From Synura sp. LO234KE (lineage: Eukaryota > Sar > Synurophyceae > Synurales > Mallomonadaceae), in NCBI GenBank assembly GCA_015143735.1, contig VKHC01000251.1, positions 1 through 14,583 on the forward strand: a stretch of DNA of 14,583 nt, in the 5' to 3' direction. A program made the translations under genes and the position numbers. This document shows positions 1 to 9,812 of the stretch, piece by piece (within the stretch, counting starts at the first letter, position 1; every line of letters begins with the position of its first letter). The notes under the pieces were generated by a model, which was given only the letters and a program-made list of their open reading frames with translations, was not told the DNA's origin and ran no database searches.

Positions 1-1
1 A

Positions 2-2704
2 GTACAAAATGTAATTCATGGATACTCAGCACATTCCAAGGGAATAAGAAGTGGAGATATAATAATTGCTGTTGAGGGTACATTAGTATCGGATTTTGAT
101 AGCTTCGGTGCAATCATCAGTAAATATAAAAACAAACGACCATTGATTATCAGGTAGGTGGAAGGTTAAATAAGAATCGCCAGAAACTATCAAGTCATTT
201 TTTCCTTAATCATTTCCGGCCTATTTATCTAGATTTAAACTAGGTGCTGATCGTGAGCGAAATCTGTCGAAACAACCGCGAGAAGATGGTTTGACAGAGG
301 CTGAAAAAGAGGCTCGGCGTGAAGCTATGCTACGAGCGGCTGAAGAACGAGATAAATTTATTAATGGGAAACCATCAGGTCCTCTACGGCGGAAATTTTC
401 AACAGAGGTAATTTTCATAATTGTCCAAATAGTATGATTTATAAGGAATAAATATATATATAATCGCGCTTGAATCGCTCTTAGCCGTTAAAAGAAATGG
501 ATAAACAAGAAAGGCCTGTTCTCCCTTCACTTGCTGGCGATCGGACTGGAAATAAACAAGAAGAAAAGAACACCACAATAACCCCGAGGCCTGGCGCGGA
601 TATCAGTCATATCGTGTCACAAGTCAAGAAAGAAGAAGAGCGATTAAAGCGGGTACGTACGAGCTCACTGCACCGTTCCGTCGGAATGAACCGTTACGCG
701 CTTGCTGGACATTGCTCTCACCGATCTTCACCCTCATCCAACCAGCCTAAATCACACCTCTCACTCTATAACATGCACTTCTCCACCCTACACATCCACC
801 GAGTGATCGCTTTCTCACAGAATTTACAGTTTGTCTTCGAACAGAATAAAGACGAGTACACTACTTAACTATTATTTACGGGATTTGTACTCTTCGCAAC
901 TCGTGTCTGCTTAGGAGCTCGGATATGATCCCTTCAAACCACACCTCTCCTCCCAATCTCAAGCCAGAGTACAAATAGACCGTGCTGTACACGGGGACAT
1001 GGTCACAGAACCTACAGTGAACTCGTTCCCTGCCCCTGGCCGCATTCCTACGCCTGCGTATCCATCTGCTGGTGCACAGTCAGAGTACAGTACGCTCCAG
1101 AGAGGTATACCCCATGCAGAACAAATAAATATCGAAGATGAACAGAAGGTGGGTCATGGGCCATAGGTCATGGGTCATGGAGGATTGAGCATCCTGATCT
1201 CATCCTACTATTCGCATGTTGTTGTCCTCTGGCTGCGTGTAGGTTGAAGAAGCGTTGGCGCTACTGGTGTCCGTGCCCGATGCGACCGTTACAGAGGCTG
1301 CCCTCCGCACTGTGCGGAAGATACTACTCAACCTGCTCGAGTCTCCGCTGGATCCAAAGCTACAGTGAGTTTGTGGATTTAGTCTGTTTTATATCGTACA
1401 TGAGCCTGGTGGGCCGTGGTAGTGTCTGTAGCCCCAATTTCACTGATGAATCAAAGTGATAAGGACACAGTGATCCGCACAACACACTCTTGGTTACTTC
1501 ACTGTTACTTCCGCACCTACCGCCACTCTTATCTATTGTATTTCTATGGTTCTGACTGTGTTATTACTGTTTCATTACTACTAATTGGAAGTGCTATCCT
1601 TGATGTGTTAGCTGTGGTATAAATGTAAATGTATTGTATGCCTGTTTGTGCTTGTGTACGTATACATGTGTGTGTCACATACATGTGTGTGTCACAGGAG
1701 TATTCGAGTCAGCAATCCTTCCTTTCAAAAGAAAGTGGTCTCCTGTCCAGGCGGTCTCGATCTTCTATGTGCAGCTGGATTCGATCTCGCTGAAGAGCCC
1801 ATTGCAGTGGGTAGTGCAGAAAACAACGACGCTGCATACGCAGGGAAAGGCTCAGAGGACGGAGGCAGGAGAGAAGGAGACACTGTGACACAGACAGAAA
1901 CGTATTTGAGGTATTTGGATCCGGCGTCGGAGCGGGCGTCAGTGCTCCTTCGCTACACGGCGGACAGGCAAGTCGATGCGGTCACATTAGTAGATTTGTC
2001 ACTTGTTCATCCAACCTACTGTACTGTTAGCCGTAAACACCTTCCTTCCTCTACCCCATATATCTAATGGGCCATATACACAGCTGTATTTAATAGGAAT
2101 GTCGAAATCTTTGCTCTCCATTTCCGTATCCGCTTAACCTCCACGTCTGGAAATCATAGCATTCTATACATACAGATATGCCTGCGCAGACTCGTTTCTA
2201 TTTTCACTGGTGTATTTCAGTCTTTCGTATCACTGAAGTTTGTCCCAAGATGGTCGTGTGCGTTACTATTCTACTGTTTTCTAAAGTCCTTGTTTTACTT
2301 CAATATGTTTCATTTTTAATCAATTAGTTTTCAAAGATGGAATGGAAAATGGAATCTCTTCTTTCAAAATGCCCATATTCGTTTTCATAAATTGCCCGAT
2401 ATTTACCGCGTTCTGTCCTCGACACTGCTCTCATTGGTGTAGGATACAAGAGTCCTTACTGCTTGTCACCGGGGATTCTGAAGAAACTCGTGCCACGATT
2501 GTGCCCCAACCGCTACCGATAGCAGTCCAACAATCGTCGTCTACCGATCCTCCAAACATGAAGAAAAAGATCACTTCATTACCGTCGTCATCAGGTGCAG
2601 CACACGATGATACCTCGACTACGAGACTTCAGTCGCTCTCTTCCGAGGAGAGGCGGGCAGCGGCACTCGCTGCGGCGCAAAAGAGAATTCTTAAAAATCG
2701 ATGA
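2..2704 (+). CDS. PDZ-VIM-PUB-VIM protein, probable p97/Cdc48 adaptor (5' partial, 7 exons)
   Basis: Exons by splice sites and phase: 2-153, 233-407, 485-652, 915-1148, 1243-1364, 1698-1967, 2443-2704. They join to 460 visible residues plus a TGA stop; the true N-terminus lies left of the window. Residues 1-51 are the second half of a PDZ domain (GIRSGDIIIAVEG, then a final beta strand LIIR). Residues 80-90 fit the VCP-interacting motif R-x5-AA-x2-R. Residues 110-243 are low-complexity, Pro/Ser/Glu-rich linker. Residues 244 to about 350 are a PUB domain (ALRTVRKILLNLLESP, then SIRVSNPSFQKKV and a GLDLL helix). Residues 445-455 are a second VIM next to the C-terminus. Known: VIMs bind the p97 N-domain and PUB domains bind the p97 C-terminal tail. 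Inferred: a ubiquitin-pathway p97 cofactor whose PDZ domain recruits a ligand. The PDZ-PUB pairing is unfamiliar to me. Domain calls are firm; the biological role is not. Confidence 0.85.
318..350 (+). other. VCP-interacting motif 1 (coding)
   Basis: These codons in exon 2 read RREAMLRAAEER from residue 79. Residues 80-90 match R-x5-A-A-x2-R, the consensus of VIM helices in p97 cofactors such as SVIP and gp78. The surrounding sequence is charged and helix-forming (EAEKEARR before, DKF after), as expected of an isolated amphipathic helix. The match is by pattern only; binding is inferred. Confidence 0.65.
1151..1180 (+). repeat. short GGGTCAT-type repeats at the start of intron 4
   Basis: Four imperfect copies of a 6-8 bp GGTCAT-like word lie just inside the donor of the 94-nt intron 1149-1242. 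It is a simple sequence repeat with no coding role visible. Confidence 0.6.
1663..1696 (+). repeat. 17-bp tandem duplication at an intron 3' end
   Basis: The 17-mer beginning TACATGTGTGTGTCACA occurs twice head to tail, and the second copy runs into the CAG acceptor of PUB-gene exon 6 at 1697. Only the second copy is followed by G to give CACAG, so the upstream copy (CACAT) is not a competing acceptor. Confidence 0.8.
1968..2442 (+). other. GC-AG intron inside the PUB domain
   Basis: The exon reading the PUB domain ends ...GAC AG, followed by GCAAGT, the strong donor consensus typical of GC-AG introns. The acceptor is GTGTAG at 2442. Joining 1967 to 2443 keeps frame and gives YTADRIQESLLL, a natural C-terminal PUB helix. 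No nearby GT donor has the right phase (AG plus G), and reading straight on reaches a stop at about 2065-2067 after residues unlike a PUB domain. Confidence 0.7.
2654..2686 (+). other. VCP-interacting motif 2 (coding, C-terminal)
   Basis: Residues 445-455 of the PDZ-PUB protein read RAAALAAAQKR, a match to R-x5-A-A-x2-R, five residues before the stop. The preceding LSSEER could cap the helix. Alanine-rich composition makes a chance match easier here than for motif 1. Confidence 0.55.
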
Positions 2705-3199
2705 GGATCGCTACTAGTAACAAGCTACCCAGGGACTTGTTCTGGTTCGGAATTGCTTTTGGAAAGTCTGATTCTGTTTCATGAATATTCCTTCCTTTTA
2801 ATAACCCGAGGCTCAAGTATGAAGAACAAATGACACCAACCTCCGTTGCCACCAGCAGTAATTCGGGTGTTATACGACAAATTAATTCTTATCCACGAAA
2901 TCCCATTTCTGGCTTCGCTGCTGTTTTCTTGTTATTGACTTTGCGGCCGTTGCTGACCACCTCATCTTCTTCCTTGAACCAGTGCTTCCTGAAGTAGTGA
3001 GCTCACTCCTACTCTATATCCATAAGTTAGTAATTATCATATTTTGCCGAAAATCGAATAGTTAATTATGAGGTCAAGTTACATGTTGATAGAAAATCAC
3101 ACAGAACAAAGGACATCATAAAAACAACCCTCTATGAACCAAGGGGCAAGTCCCGTTACCGAGTAGAGGGAACCGAACGACTGCACTCGGAGAGTTACT
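2705..3199. other. intergenic stretch, 3' flank of the PUB gene
   Basis: No plus-strand coding exon was found. The only coding-like signal is a minus-strand candidate terminal exon at 2889-2988, listed separately. Positions 3060-3199 lie just beyond the 3' end of the LINE reading frame on the minus strand. I see no poly(A)-like tail or obvious target-site duplication marking the element's 3' end. Confidence 0.5.
2889..2988 (-). CDS. candidate terminal exon of an unrecognised minus-strand gene
   Basis: On the minus strand a CTTCAG acceptor (2989-2994) is followed by 100 nt open to a TAA at 2889-2891. It encodes a highly charged peptide containing KHWFKEEDEVVS, NGRKVNNKK and a final MGFRG. Its composition is unlike random translation of this AT-rich flank. 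It needs two nucleotides from an upstream exon. A candidate at 5713-5753 ends with CG and would complete an Arg codon across the intron. I do not recognise the family. The exon could be spurious, since no start codon or 5' exon could be fixed. Confidence 0.33.
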
Positions 3200-5575
3200 C
3201 TAGTCGACAACTAGGTCGGCATAGTATTCACACATGGGCGGGTGACAGGCACTGGCAGGACGAAAACGCACGCCAGAGAGGAGGTTGTCTCCTGTCAAAC
3301 GGGGGTCTTGACGGGGAGACCCGCCCCGCATGCCTCGAGTGCGACGCAGTAGGGGAGAGGCCGAGGATCGACGAGGGGGGCGAGGTGTGGAGGAGCGCGG
3401 GCGCCGTGCAGGAGAGGGCAGGTCGGTGCTCGCAGAGCGGGATAGACAGGGGGCTGCGCATCCTCTCGCAGCAAGTAGTGCAGCTTCCGCGTTTCCTCGC
3501 GCGAGGGGGGTGTCCGCCTTCGTGTGAGACGGGGTCCAGGAGATTCACACATCATTCGTCTGCTGTACTCTGGCGAAGAGAGCGTAGATGCGGGCGATCA
3601 TGCGCTTGTTTGCTACTGGCTTGATGGACCGCGTGGCAAACAGTTTGACGCAGTAATCACTGTCGGAGACTATGTTGTACCGGGGGCGAAACACTGGGGA
3701 GGATGTCGGTCGTCTGGTATTGATCCAGTCAAGGGCGTGGTACATTCCGCTCAGTTCTCCCGTGTTGCTTGTTGCAGCAAAGGCACCCACCCAGTTAGGG
3801 ACCCTCGCGGACGTTACGACGGGTCCCCAGAGGCCTCTGGTGTCCGTCCGCTCCGGATAAGTGATGTATACCCCCAAGCCCGTTGTGCCGTTGGGCAGGG
3901 CGGAGCCGTCTGTGAAAAGGAACGCGACTGGTTCGTCAAGAAGGGGGCTGCCCGGCCCTGAGGTCATGGCCATGTAGGTGAAACGCTTGAAGTCCCTGTG
4001 GGTGCCGACAGTTTGGGGCTGCGCCTCCTTCCATGACGTGTAAGTCCCAGGGACATGATCTAGCCGGACGGCGTAGAAAACAGGGGGGGATACCGCGGGG
4101 GGGAGGAGAGGTTGGTGGCAGCGTCTCTGAAGAATCCGGAGGGTCCTGGGATCCGCTTCAGGGGTGGTGGAGAGGGAAGGAAGAGAGAAGGCTTGGAGGT
4201 TAAGCGCTTGTTGTCTAGCGGCCCAGATGGTATCAATCCTGTTGACAAAGTGCTTGCTCAGGGCGAGAATACTCTCGTCCAGTGCGGGCACTGTGTCAGT
4301 GGGTTGAAGCACCAGGTCAAATTGCGAGATCTGGGAGGAGAACCAGTTGCCAAGACAGATCCTATAGCCATCTTCCGACGCAAGAAGAAGCATAAGTGCT
4401 GGGAGCAGACGGCGATCGAGGTCCGTGTGGAGCGGTAGCAGGCTTAGACAGGATTCAGAGTCAAGCCGGGCTTTCGCCAACAGGGGGTGTTGGCAGGACC
4501 GAAAGATGTGATCGTATGTGTCATCTGCTGAGGTGGCATCCGATGCGCAAAGAGGGCAGCGGAGGAGGAGTTTCCGGTCATTCTCTGTCTTGGCCCCCTT
4601 GCATGAGTTATGCCCGACCGTCCAATGTCGTTCATGCAGAAGACGTTCGTAGTGCCCTCGGGTGCCTGGAGAGATACCCGTCATGTTAAGCACTTTCGTG
4701 GCAAAGCGAAGGGTAACGTCCTTCCACCGCGGCGGGTGGAGTCTGATGGCCCTATCTGTGTCCCGCTTGGTCTGTGCTGCGAGGCGTTGATGGTCGAGTA
4801 TCCGGGATTCAAGAGGAATGAGAAGCGGAGCACCAGAGTCAATGTCACACCAGAACCAGCGATAGAGAAAGAGGTCAGAGGGGAGAGCCTCTGAAAGAGG
4901 GAGTGCAGCGATGGGAAGTTCAATGAAACGGGAAGGCCCGTAAATAGTGGAGCAGAGTTCCCCTTGTGAGAGCCCAGAGATGGCGTAGGCAGAGGCGAGA
5001 GCCATGCCCAGAGGCGCGCCTCCGAGGACGTTGAGAAACAGGTTGGATGGTGTGGGTGCGTAAAGCACTCGACGTCGTGGCGTGAGTTGGAGTCTGGCCA
5101 GGCCATGAAGAAGCTCCACTACTTCATTAGAGAAGTTGGATGGTGGAGTGCCGAGGGACTTAACGAGAGATTGATCCGGGAGGAAGATGTCTAAGTCACA
5201 GAGATCGTCCGCCGGATCAACATCCCATAGGCCCCGGAGGAGGCCAGTCAGGAACAGTACTCGGGCGGTGGGTCGGGTGTCGTTGGAGGGAGACTCGCCG
5301 TGAAAGAGTGTTGGTGTCCACGTGACGTGATCATCCGTGCTTAGGACACATAGTGACATGATCCGAAAGGTGCCCGTACCAAAAACAGAGTGTAGTGGGG
5401 AGAAGCCGGAGGAGCAATGAAGGTGTACACATACGGTCCGCCGGGCCCCGACGGGAGGGGACTCGAGAAAACGATCAGGTGGTATGGACCCTGGATGGGC
5501 ATGACTCGGGCGACCTATGTGACCCGGGGAGAGAAAGGGGACAACCCTGTGCACTTCAACCACTTCCGGTAGTAA
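3200..5575 (-). pseudogene. LINE-type retrotransposon ORF2, 3' portion with RNase H, disrupted
   Basis: A minus-strand frame runs from just below an in-frame TAA (5576-5578) to TGA at 3545-3547, about 676 codons, then stays open 114 further codons to TAG at 3200-3202. Counting residue 1 at 5563: a CCHC knuckle, CPLC then HIFRSC, at 336-357, as is usual between reverse transcriptase and RNase H. The RNase H domain starts with FTDGSA (D552), then TGELSG (E603) and IVSDSD (D634). The matching C-terminal RNase H segment (ISWTPSHTK, then a GN motif) lies beyond the TGA, so the stop is a nonsense lesion. The usual fourth acidic position reads Ala. No reverse transcriptase catalytic motif is present, so the element is 5' truncated. 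It is markedly GC-rich against AT-rich flanks, consistent with insertion. No intact mobile protein remains. Confidence 0.85.
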
Positions 5576-6049
5576 TTATCGTATCCAAGGGCAAGTTTGT
5601 TTTGGCTAGGCCGACAGAGTTTATTGGTATTTTTTTTTTGTATCGAAATAGCTTCCCATTGACCAACGGTATGTATTTACTTGGTAGCTTTAGCTAGTGG
5701 CCACAGCTGTACCGCTCCGCAGTCAATTCCTCAATTAGTTCTTGCTTGTAGTGCTGCTAGCACCCTCGGCCACCACATAGTGTGAGTTGCTTTTGCTAGG
5801 GTATTGCACCGACTGAAGAACTAGACCGAAAATCAAAATCTTCGTTAAGTTACACACGTAATAAATATCTCCAAGAGGGACTAATTGCTAACCAAGAAGA
5901 ACCGTAGACAACAATGCATGTATTAGTGAGACTTGTAAAGAGTGTTCACCAACGCATACGCTGCTTACTCCTTAATCAGTAAATGCAGAACGTTTCATCA
6001 TCAAAAATTACGCGAGCAACCATAACTGATGTAAGCTCACTAGTTTGTT
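5576..6049. other. intergenic stretch between LINE fragment and oxidase A
   Basis: Composition drops back to AT-rich immediately above 5580. A 10-base T run lies at about 5630-5640. Apart from the weak minus-strand candidate exon at 5713-5753, no coding or RNA gene is recognised. It includes the 3' flank of oxidase A, whose stop is at 6050-6052. Confidence 0.45.
5713..5753 (-). CDS. candidate 41-nt internal exon of the minus-strand gene
   Basis: Minus-strand CTAGCAG is followed by 41 nt reading HYKQELIEELTAE plus two bases CG, then GTACAG. Joined to the exon at 2889-2988 it gives AERKHWFKEEDE in unbroken frame, which is helical and charged like the downstream peptide. The intron would be about 2.7 kb (2989-5712) and would contain the whole LINE fragment in the same orientation. 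The 5' part of the gene was not found: several ATGs lie at 5900-6030 but none gives a convincing phase-matched first exon. This rests on splice-like sites and composition only. Confidence 0.25.
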
Positions 6050-7695
6050 TTAAGGGGTGATATTGTAGTTCTGGGTGAACAGATTGGAGGGGTCATATTT
6101 GGCTTTAATGGCACGTAGCTTCGCAAGGAATTCCGCATCCAGGCCTCGCTCAGGTAACTTCGCTTCGGAGTGCGGGCGGTGGACACGTTTGATGTAAGGA
6201 GAAAACTGATCCGTTACATCCGAAACCCACTTCTTGCCTACTGCAATGGCCGCCTCCCCTAAATCTGGCTTCACGGATACACTCACCGTCACATAGTAGC
6301 GGGCCGAGCGCGCGGACGGGGGGACAGATGAGTTCGCAACACCTGTTGCAATTTTGCCTCCAAGAAGTACAATGAGGATAGAAGTCTTGGTCAGCTCCGA
6401 AGGAGTGCTGCTGTTGACGAAATCGCCCAATTCGGTAAGGAACGTTTCTGGCAATGGCTCACTGATACTTCCCGCGTAAAATTCGGAAACAACATTATAA
6501 TTGGCTACTTGAACAGATGCCAGTTGTTTCTGAAGAACGGTGGTATAGTCCGCGGCCTGCACACTGTTGGACACCCTAAACCATCCGCCCAAGTTTGTAG
6601 CCTTGACTAGAAAGGGGTACTAGTCCAACCATATGTACATAACCGTGTAGAAAAGGAAAGAAATGGGAAGAAATTATATTTGCATCAGAACACAATTGTA
6701 TGAAAAACTCACATCTTCAACAGTTGTCTTCCCTGCTTCGCCAACGTAGTTAACAAGCACAGGACAAACGGGGGGGCCTCCCATGAAGTTGATCGATAAA
6801 AATGCGGAATCTGGGGCATCCTAAGAAATTAAACGATTAAACAGAAACACAGAAAAAATTAAATTTGAAATTAAACCTGCGCGAGTTTGTCGAATTCGAT
6901 AAGAGTCGCCGTCTTCGAGGCAGTGGTTGGAGCCATATACGCTACAACGCCGCCAACAACCACTGGTGGAGCCTTGAATGCCTGCACCTTAAATTTAGTT
7001 ATCACTCCAAAGTTTGCACCTTCCCCACGAATGGCAAATAACAAATCGGCGAATTCGTTATTATCACTCGCGGTGACGACCGTGCCGCTGGCTAATACCA
7101 CTTCCGCTTCGAGAATCTGGTCTGATCCAAGGCCATACAAGCGGGAGAAAGTCCCAAAGCCACCATGAATGGCCCAACCTCCAAATGTAATTTCAGGCTT
7201 TACAGCTCCGACAACAGCAAGTCCATATTTGGCAACCTCCTCGTCTATTTTTCCGGTACTTGCGCCAGCGCCAACAGAAACAACAAGATTTGCTTGGTCA
7301 ACAGTCACATCATTAAGCAAAGAAAGATCAAGTACTATTCCATGATCAACTATCGCGACATTCGAGTGCTTCCCGGCGGCGACGCTTAGTGGAGTACTAT
7401 CCGCGAACTTTTTCTTGAATTCTAGCAATTTAACGACATCCTCAGTAGATTTCGCTTGGGCTATTACAAATGGATACCCACGGAAGAGCTTGTTGTACGC
7501 AGAGCTGCGCACCGCGTTGTATGCAGAGGGATCAGTGTCAGAGGGGAGGAGAATACTACCGCCAAAGCTAGATCGCAATTCAGAAATTCCGGCAATAAGT
7601 TCAGAGTTCGAAAATGCAGCCGCTGCCTTATCTAAATCAGCCTGCACAAAGTTAGCTTCAGAGAAGCCCAGTGAATCCATGAGAGCGCCGAACAT
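6050..7695 (-). CDS. FAD-linked oxidase A, berberine-bridge-enzyme-like (3 exons)
   Basis: Exons on the minus strand: 7695-6877, 6820-6713, 6619-6050, both introns phase 0, 499 aa. The start is ATG at 7695: upstream codons lack an ATG, and the paralogue begins at the equivalent place. Residues about 70-265 form a PCMH-type FAD-binding domain: RGYPFVIAQ, then AAGKHSN with His110 as the likely covalent flavin site, then GAGASTGK, GGWAIHGGFG, and RGEGANFGVITKF. The C-terminus is a BBE domain ending KYDPSNLFTQNYN. The family oxidises alcohols, sugars, alkaloids or cannabinoid-type substrates with O2, releasing H2O2; the substrate here is unknown. The cysteine that gives a second flavin bond in bicovalent members is Lys166, so attachment is probably single. 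No signal peptide is visible. It is paired with a divergent paralogue at 12600-14367. Confidence 0.92.
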
Positions 7696-9812
7696 CTCGA
7701 ATAAGAATTTTCGAAGGTTTGATTTGTTGTGAAAGCGATAGTGCAATGTCCAATGTGATCTTGCAGGGCTCCACGCGTCATCACCACACGTCAGTCAAAT
7801 CCTTTGTTGGTATTATTTGATTCGTTAAGAAAGAAAGCAAGATTGACCCAATTTTATTCATGGGTCAAACATAATAATATTTTAAAGTTTTTTAGACCGT
7901 TGCAATAAATTTTATAGCGAAATAATTACAGATATAAAAAAAAAATTTTCTCTTGATAAGAAAAACAATGCTGGATCAGTTGATCTTACCTGCATTCGCA
8001 ATTTTTTCCGGTAACTGTTTTTAAGCTTTTAACGAGTCTAATAAAAAAAGTGTATAATAAGGGACTTAACCCTTTTACCGATTGACAAATTTATTTAGGG
8101 ATACGACAAGCATATTTAACTTCAGGCACAAATTCATGCTGAAGTTGTGTATTATCGGGGAAAACGCGGTTCAAAGATTATTCACGGTAAGGGAATTTTG
8201 AGCAACTTGACGGCAACTAGAATTTAACTCCGACTTTTTGTTAACCATTAACATTACCGAAATTATCTGGCATGAAACCTGTTCTAAAGTACGTATCACC
8301 TCATTCTGCTGTATTGCTGCGCGATGCGTCTGTGTACTGTACTCTACGTCAATTTATCAAGTGCGTAGCTAGCTTAAATATTCAATACCATTATTTTTTG
8401 TTGGATTGTTGTAATAACTTATATTTACCGCGTTGTGTCCTAACGAGGCACCCTGATCATAAGCGAATGCTTCCAAGTCAACTACCAGCGACGAGCGAGG
8501 TATTGAGACTGGCGAGGGTGAGCTACACAGCACGGGAGGGGCAGAACTTCTGTCTAATCCACGCAGCAGCTGACATAGAGAAATGGGGACCTCATATATC
8601 AGGGGAAGTCGGTGGGCTTGATGACAGTTAGATCAAGCGCATAAAGGCCCTAAAAGCTGTACTCTTTCTAGCAACAGTACATGGTCACGGAAACTGCGGA
8701 TGGAGGATGGAGATGCGATGTTCGGTTAGAGGGATCGATGGGTCTGGGGTGGGCTCTGCATCAAATGGGTTGCATTCGGAGGGGCAAGCTGCTCCCAAGT
8801 ACAATTGGAGATATGGGATGAACAGGAACGCGCCTGAGTCACCGTCAGTGGTGAGCGCTTGACCATAAGTATGTGTTTGGATGAAAGAGGAAAAAGAATT
8901 GCTTCCAATTGGTATTTAACATTTTTTTGTCAAGCTCCTTCTAGTTTGACCTCACCAACTGGAAGTTAGCTGGCTAGTACTACTCGACGCAATGGCTCCC
9001 TTCTTTTGGGCGGCTAGCATAGATTAGTAAGAGTCGTATTTTCCTCCAGACGGAACCCCGGCTTTTCGAATGGGTTATTTTTACTCGTCCAAAGCTAATT
9101 TTTAAGACACTATTAGATGGATAGTATGCTTCGTAAAGTGCCTGCCAACCAAAAGTCGTGCTGTAGTTCTCACTCATCGCTAGTGCACAAATTCAAATAA
9201 CAAGTATGAGGACCAGAGGAACGAGGACACATGAACCATTCCCACTTCGTTTACTGCAATGATGGGACAGAAAAAATACGACGATAAGCTATCCTTGTCG
9301 AATAATATAGAAAATTTTCAAAATTGTTTCTAAGCCTGTTACATCAGGGGAAAAAAACCATGCTATAGCGTACAAAAAAGGATTTGAGGGGTCAAAAAAT
9401 GAAGGTTCTGGGCGTGCGTATTGTGGTGATCTTTGATGGTGGACTTCATATGTTTAGGATTGGTGGCAACACTTGTAAGAGTACGGTGAATAAAGTTTGG
9501 TACCTAAATATAACTCTGCACGGTGTGCTTTGACGGTGGTACACTATACAAGGTTACTGGAATATAGACTGTACTGAAATATCTCTATATAATTACCAAT
9601 TTATCACATCAGCTCATTCGAATGTATTTCTTGTTCCACGCGCACCGAATCTAAATTAAGTTATATTTCTGAGCAACCAATACTATTCAATTCAATCAGC
9701 AGGCTCGACGGGCACCGCTGTAACCGACTAAAGTTCAATTACGAATTTAAATTTAGCGCCTGACGTCACTCAAATGACTCATCCTCATCCCACTTCTTCA
9801 CTTCTCATTCCA
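7696..9812. other. long region without a recognised gene
   Basis: Positions 7750-8270 and about 8900-9800 are AT-rich with no coding signal I trust; the first part holds the upstream region of oxidase A. Between about 8450 and 8880 base composition becomes more GC-rich and one open frame (8272-8631 +) overlaps it. Short minus-strand frames at 8726-8908 and 8980-9177 have no recognisable motif. No tRNA, rRNA or obvious terminal inverted repeat was seen. Confidence 0.5.
8272..8631 (+). CDS. hypothetical 119-aa open frame
   Basis: ATG at 8272 opens a single-exon frame to TAG at 8629-8631. The second half (from about residue 60) is soluble-looking, with VLRLARVSYTAREGQ and AAADIEKWG; the first half is Cys/Tyr-rich and lies in AT-rich DNA. 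I recognise no domain. It may be a chance frame, or part of an exon or decayed element covering the more GC-rich patch at 8450-8880. Confidence 0.18.
   Translation: MKPVLKYVSPHSAVLLRDASVYCTLRQFIKCVASLNIQYHYFLLDCCNNLYLPRCVLTRHPDHKRMLPSQLPATSEVLRLARVSYTAREGQNFCLIHAAADIEKWGPHISGEVGGLDDS

Noticed and set aside
497-868. 123-aa plus-strand open frame starting at an ATG
   Set aside because: Its first 52 codons are the real exon 3 of the PDZ-PUB gene. The rest is read-through into the intron beginning GTACGT at 653.
1968-2067. Continuation of the PUB exon to the stop at 2065-2067
   Set aside because: The residues no longer resemble a PUB domain, and splicing at AG|GCAAGT restores the helix and the downstream C-terminus.
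3228-3555. Minus-strand open frames beside the LINE stop (3228-3548 and 3295-3555)
   Set aside because: They are out-of-register frames in GC-rich DNA. The true continuation of the RNase H frame lies in the third frame and lacks an early ATG.
3330-5106. Several 60-145 aa plus-strand and minus-strand frames across the LINE region
   Set aside because: All overlap the long ORF2 frame on the minus strand and show no domain of their own; high GC content lowers stop frequency there.
7696-7746. Upstream extension of oxidase A to a TTG at 7746
   Set aside because: No ATG is present in that extension, and the paralogue aligns from the ATG at 7695.
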